Assembly: GCA_900539505.1 (NCBI GenBank)
Contig: UQCL01000072.1
Span: 1-9,054 of the forward strand
From: an uncultured Campylobacter sp.
Lineage (GTDB): Bacteria; Campylobacterota; Campylobacteria; Campylobacterales; Campylobacteraceae
Direction of reading: 5' to 3'
Length of the DNA: 9,054 nt
The notes beneath the pieces were generated by a model. That model ran no database searches, was not told the origin of the DNA, and worked only from the letters and a program-made list of their open reading frames with translations. Positions within the stretch are counted from its first letter, which is position 1. Each line of letters starts with the position of its first letter. The translations under genes were made by a program, and so were the position numbers. Positions 6,465 through 9,054 of the stretch are shown here, one piece after another.

Positions 6465-6959
6465 GGGCAAAATTTAAAATTTCATCGTCGCGGTTTTATC
6501 ATCACGCGCAGCACTCGCCCGCCCCAATGCGCCCCACTCTGCATAACGCCGCCCTGCTCCGCCAAAAGCACCGTCCCTACTCCGTATAACGCTATCCGCT
6601 TCGCAAAGGACATACCCTGCTTTACGAAGCGTGCCATTCTATCCGCACAGCGCGCCGTCTTTATCGGCTGGCGCCCTACTCCGCTCCGCTCGGTACGCGC
6701 CCCTTAAGCGCGAATTTACTCGCTCGCTGTGTTATGCAACGCATCCGTCCGAGCGCTAAATTTAACCGCGAGCCGTGCCGCAAAGAGTAAGTGCTTAGCA
6801 ACAAAGCGCCCGATAAAATTTTACGCCGAAAAATAAAATTGGCTCGCACAAGTTCGCGCAAAAGCCCGATTTTGAGGCGAAATTTTGCGCCCAGCTGTTT
6901 AAAAAAGCCGCCATTTAGCTATAAATTTGTAAAATAGCGTACAAATTTAAAGGCGAAAA
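6465..6959. other. 495-nt spacer: C-rich tract and broken minus-strand frame
   Basis: From about 6490 to 6780 the plus strand is strikingly C-rich and G-poor, unlike any other spacer here. On the minus strand two open stretches abut. One is open from 6918 down to a TAG at 6676..6678. The other, starting at ATG 6637 and open back to a TAA at 6704..6706, ends in a TGA at 6482..6484. The second would give a 51-residue basic peptide (RIALYGVGTVLLAEQGG in its middle). One extra base in the C4 run 6700..6703 would merge the two. I see no good ribosome binding site or known domain, so I do not call a gene. The last 60 nt hold the tmk promoter. Confidence 0.45.
6930..6953 (+). promoter_or_regulatory. 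tmk promoter -10 and ribosome binding site
   Basis: TAAAAT (6930..6935) preceded by AATTTG is a plausible Campylobacter -10, and AAAGG (6949..6953) lies 6 nt before the tmk ATG. A private promoter makes sense because 495 nt separate tmk from the gene upstream. Confidence 0.5.
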
Positions 6960-7586
6960 ATGTATGTAATATTCGAAGGTATCGACGGCGTGGGCAAAAG
7001 CACGCAGATAGCGCGGCTGGCGGCGGCTTTTCCGCAGGCGATCGTGACTAAGGAGCCCGGCGGCACGAAGCTCGGCGAGGCGGTGCGAAGCCTCGTTTTG
7101 GGCGAGGATTTTAAGTGGCGGCGCGGCAGCGTAAATCTGCGCGAGGCCTGCGGCGAAATTTCAAAGCGCGCCGAGCTGCTTTTGTTCCTCGCAGACCGCG
7201 CCGAGCACTACGAGCGCGTGATAAAGAGCGGCGCGGACAAGCTCGTGCTAAGCGATCGCGGCTTCATCTCGGGGCTTGCCTATGCGCTGGCAAACGACGA
7301 AAACGCGGATATTAGCGAGCTTATCGCGCTTAATAAATTTGCGCTTGGAGGCAAATTTGCAGATAAAATCGTGCTGTTCTTGGCGGACGAGCAGCTCGTT
7401 GGGCGGCGGCTTAAAACGCGCGCTAGCAGCGATATAATCGAGGCTCGCGGGCTAAAATACCTAATGCGCGTGCAGGAGCTGATGGCGCAGGCGTGCAGGG
7501 CGTGCGGAGTTCAGACTCTGCAAATCGACGCCGCGCAGTCCGAAGAAGCGATCTGCGATCAGATAAAAAATTTCATACTTTCTTAA
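6960..7586 (+). CDS. tmk: Thymidylate kinase
   Basis: This enzyme phosphorylates dTMP to dTDP with ATP on the way to dTTP for DNA synthesis. The 208-residue protein shows the P-loop GIDGVGKST (7-15), TKEPGGT (30-36), RAELLLFLADRAEH (70-83), and SDRGFIS with Asp99-Arg100. The lid segment follows RRLKTRASSD (about 150-160) as in other bacterial kinases. An extra stretch at about 50-65 (FKWRRGSVNLREACG) separates the LGED strand from EISKRAEL, where the C. jejuni protein as I recall it is shorter. The stop codon lies in the 14-nt palindrome CTTAAAATTTTAAG (7582..7595), which has no loop and is probably not a terminator by itself. Confidence 0.95.
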   Translation: MYVIFEGIDGVGKSTQIARLAAAFPQAIVTKEPGGTKLGEAVRSLVLGEDFKWRRGSVNLREACGEISKRAELLLFLADRAEHYERVIKSGADKLVLSDRGFISGLAYALANDENADISELIALNKFALGGKFADKIVLFLADEQLVGRRLKTRASSDIIEARGLKYLMRVQELMAQACRACGVQTLQIDAAQSEEAICDQIKNFILS

Positions 7587-7599
7587 AATTTTAAGGCGT

Positions 7600-7926
7600 G
7601 GAATTTTGCCGCGAGAATTGATTTCTGAACTCTGCCGTGAAATTTTAGCTATGGAATTTCATCGCGAAATTTTAACTATGAAATTTCGCCCATAAAATTT
7701 CATCTTCGAATTTCGTTTATGGAATTTTACAGGAGAGATTCTAGGGAAAATTTCATGGGCGGAATTTTGTTTTATAATTTAACCGTAAAATTTCGCCACA
7801 GAATTCTGTCTTAAAATTCCGCCGCAGACTGAAAAGGCGCAGGATTTCATAAGCGAAATCTTGTACGGAATTTTAATTCGCGGATTTGCGGGTGAAATTC
7901 CGCTTAAGTTTTAGATCGAAAGGATA
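7600..7926. repeat. Degenerate tandem array, about 14-nt period
   Basis: Between tmk and the next gene, (G/A)(G/A)AATTT(T/C) cores recur at nearly constant distance: 7639, 7653, 7666, 7680, 7694, 7708, 7721, then 7747, 7761, 7775, 7787, 7801 and 7813. Steps are mostly 13-14 nt. Looser cores extend to about 7915. Each core is self-complementary, so many small alternative hairpins are possible. I see no gene in the spacer. A period that is not a multiple of three argues against decayed coding sequence. Confidence 0.65.
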
Positions 7927-7929
7927 ATG

Positions 7930-8526
7930 ATGAAGACGTTAAAGTTCGTTTTACGTAAGGTTTTTAAATTTATATTTCTGTTTTGGGTGGTCATAAGCTC
8001 GCTTTTGGGTAGCTATATTATCGCGGATAAATTTTTCGGCCGCAACTACGAATCTATGACGTTAGTTCGTTCTTTTGGTGGCGCCCGCGTAGAGCTGCAA
8101 AATTTTATGATAGATACGGACTTGCGCGCTACGACTATCGGCAAGAGATTCGAGCATCGGCAAGAGAATCCGCTACCTGATTTCTCGGAGGATAACTCCA
8201 CGGGCGCTCCGTATGAGCTAAACATAAATTTTGACTACATAAACCGTGAGAATGTGCCGCGGATCGTGCTAAAAAATACCAAGCTCGAACAGGAGGAAAG
8301 CGGGCGCGTAGTATTTGAAAAGGATGAGCTAGAGGCGCCGATAGAGGTTGGCGAATACAGCGGCATCGCAAGCGCATCGGTAACAATCCCGAGTATCGAC
8401 TCCATCCACGTAAGGCATAAGCTAAGCACCGAAATATGCGCGCCTGATGGATCCTGCACTAGCTTCGTGCACTACTTCTCGCCGCGCAAAAGCGCACAGG
8501 TTACGGCGGTGCTTAGGGCTTTTTAG
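7930..8526 (+). CDS. Unknown membrane-anchored protein
   Basis: I do not recognise this protein, which has 198 residues from the second of two adjacent ATGs. I chose 7930 over 7927 because AAAGGA ends at 7924, leaving 5 nt rather than 2. The N terminus is basic (KTLKFVLRKVFK) and is followed by one hydrophobic segment at about 14-31, with no lipobox and no obvious signal-peptidase site. A single N-in/C-out anchor with a periplasmic domain is the simplest reading. The rest is predicted mainly beta, with alternating hydrophobic stretches (INFDYI, RIVLKNTKL, SASVTIPSI). Near the end, C-A-P-D-G-S-C (Cys170, Cys176) could form a disulfide, consistent with an oxidising compartment. It stands alone between two long AT-rich spacers. 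Confidence 0.8.
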   Translation: MKTLKFVLRKVFKFIFLFWVVISSLLGSYIIADKFFGRNYESMTLVRSFGGARVELQNFMIDTDLRATTIGKRFEHRQENPLPDFSEDNSTGAPYELNINFDYINRENVPRIVLKNTKLEQEESGRVVFEKDELEAPIEVGEYSGIASASVTIPSIDSIHVRHKLSTEICAPDGSCTSFVHYFSPRKSAQVTAVLRAF

Positions 8527-8541
8527 CCGCGAAAGATTCGG

Positions 8542-8569
8542 CGCGAAATTTTAAAACATAAAATTTGCG
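8542..8569. terminator. Hairpin after the membrane-anchored protein gene
   Basis: AAATTTTA (8546..8553) pairs with TAAAATTT (8559..8566) around AAACA, extended by CGC/GCG with one bulged G. It begins 16 nt after the stop codon. The stem is AT-rich and no T-run follows, so intrinsic termination would be weak. Confidence 0.3.
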
Positions 8570-8880
8570 GCGGTATGGGCTAATTTGGCTGAATAAACGA
8601 GTAGATTATCGATGCCCGTAACGTGATAGTATGCTTTATTCGCGTAGCGGAATTTTGTAGCTTGCCGTATTTGTGCAAAACGAAATTTCAAAATTTCGGG
8701 GCGCATAAAATTTATAGCGCAGCGTGAAATTCTACCCGGCAAAAATTTATGCCCTATTCCGGCACCGATAAATAAATCTGCTAACAAATCCCGAGAGGCG
8801 ACAATCTATAAAATGATAAATTTACAATGCAGCGATTGGGTATAAAATTTTAAAATTACCGGCAAAAATATCATGATTTA

Positions 8881-8915
8881 AAAAGCGCGTTACTTATTAT
8901 AAAATGCGCTTTATT
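8881..8915. terminator. Likely bidirectional intrinsic terminator
   Basis: AAAGCGC (8882..8888) pairs with GCGCTTT (8906..8912), and the stem can be extended by G-T, T-A and T-A pairs to 10 bp around an 11-nt loop. On the plus strand TTTATTAT follows; on the minus strand GCGC runs straight into TTTTT. The minus-strand side has the better U-tract. On the plus strand it would end transcripts from the membrane-anchored protein gene, about 355 nt downstream of its stop. Confidence 0.6.
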
Positions 8916-8984
8916 ATCATTCGCCCTTTTATAATTTTCAGTATTTTTGCTATCCGTTTCAAAAACGCTTTGCAAAATTTAGGC

Positions 8985-8990
8985 TATATT
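8985..8990 (+). promoter_or_regulatory. Candidate promoter facing the right end
   Basis: AAAATTTAGGCTATATT (8974..8990) closely resembles the -10 region of the tRNA-Gly promoter here, AAAATTTATAGGCTACAAT. A second option is the TTGACT at 9021..9026, a -35 whose partner would lie beyond the insert. Either way a plus-strand transcription unit probably starts at or beyond the right edge. Confidence 0.4.
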
Positions 8991-9042
8991 AAAGCTTAAA
9001 ATACGCCTATTACGCATTTCTTGACTATTCAAAATTTTTTAC

Positions 9043-9054
9043 CTGTCTCTTATA
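9043..9054 (-). other. Partial Tn5 mosaic end (adapter), not genomic
   Basis: CTGTCTCTTATA is the reverse complement of the last 12 bases of the Tn5 mosaic end found complete at 15..33. Genomic sequence ends at 9042. Confidence 0.92.

Larger units (their letters stand above)
8570..9042. other. Terminal spacer with hairpins, no convincing gene
   Basis: No reading frame has both a start with a ribosome binding site and a recognisable product. Besides the terminator and promoter listed separately, there are further AAATTT-centred dyads at 8681..8698 (CGAAATT/AATTTCG) and 8701..8720 (GCGC ends). An 11-nt direct repeat, CCGGCAAAAAT, occurs at 8736..8746 and 8859..8869. A second plus-strand -10 candidate, TATAAT, lies at 8930..8935. 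Confidence 0.5.

Noticed and set aside
7582..7595. Perfect palindrome CTTAAAATTTTAAG at the tmk stop as a terminator
   Set aside because: There is no loop, no GC pairs in the core and no following T-run; such palindromes arise readily from the AAATTT-rich composition.
8135..8459. Two minus-strand frames of 74-83 codons inside the membrane-anchored protein gene
   Set aside because: Both are antisense shadows without ribosome binding sites; the plus-strand frame has a start site, an anchor and consistent composition.
8551..8787. 78-codon minus-strand frame after the last gene
   Set aside because: It starts with TTG, has no ribosome binding site, overlaps the hairpin cluster and ends inside it; no recognisable motif.

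Overview
The insert (34..9042) reads as chromosomal DNA of a Campylobacterota species, most likely a Campylobacter of the moderately GC-rich oral/gut group. The reasons are housekeeping proteins of Campylobacter type, AAGGA ribosome binding sites just before ATG, TATAAT-like -10 boxes mostly without a -35, and AT-rich spacers crowded with AAATTT cores between coding regions that are richer in GC. I could not check the species; a C. gracilis/rectus/showae-like organism is an inference from base composition. Both ends carry Nextera (Tn5 tagmentation) adapter, so 1..33 and 9043..9054 are not genomic.

Layout. On the minus strand, 376..1011 encodes an NlpC/P60-type lipoprotein. It is divergent from murA (1135..2403, plus strand), and the shared 123-nt promoter region holds an 11-bp-phased direct repeat. 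A 475-nt spacer with a degenerate array of about 24-nt period follows, then moeA (molybdenum cofactor). Next come a tRNA-Gly(GCC) with a textbook promoter, and then ubiX and coaD overlapping by one base. A protein of unknown function with YD-like beta repeats (5376..6464) lies between coaD and tmk, two genes I remember as adjacent in C. jejuni. A C-rich 495-nt spacer, tmk, a second degenerate array of about 14-nt period and an unknown membrane-anchored protein (7930..8526) follow. The last 516 nt hold several AAATTT-centred hairpins, a likely bidirectional terminator and a probable plus-strand promoter.

How the genes work together. The recognisable genes serve basic metabolism: peptidoglycan precursor synthesis and remodelling (murA and the NlpC/P60 lipoprotein), molybdopterin cofactor (moeA), prenylated flavin (ubiX), coenzyme A (coaD), dTTP supply (tmk) and one tRNA. 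Only ubiX-coaD, perhaps extended by the unknown gene at 5376, looks like an operon; the other genes are separated by spacers of 120 to 500 nt with their own promoter candidates.

I see no transposase, CRISPR array, phage gene or complete defence locus. The least explained items are the two periodic spacer arrays, the unknown protein at 5376..6464, a broken minus-strand reading frame at 6482..6918 and the phased direct repeat at 1069..1086.
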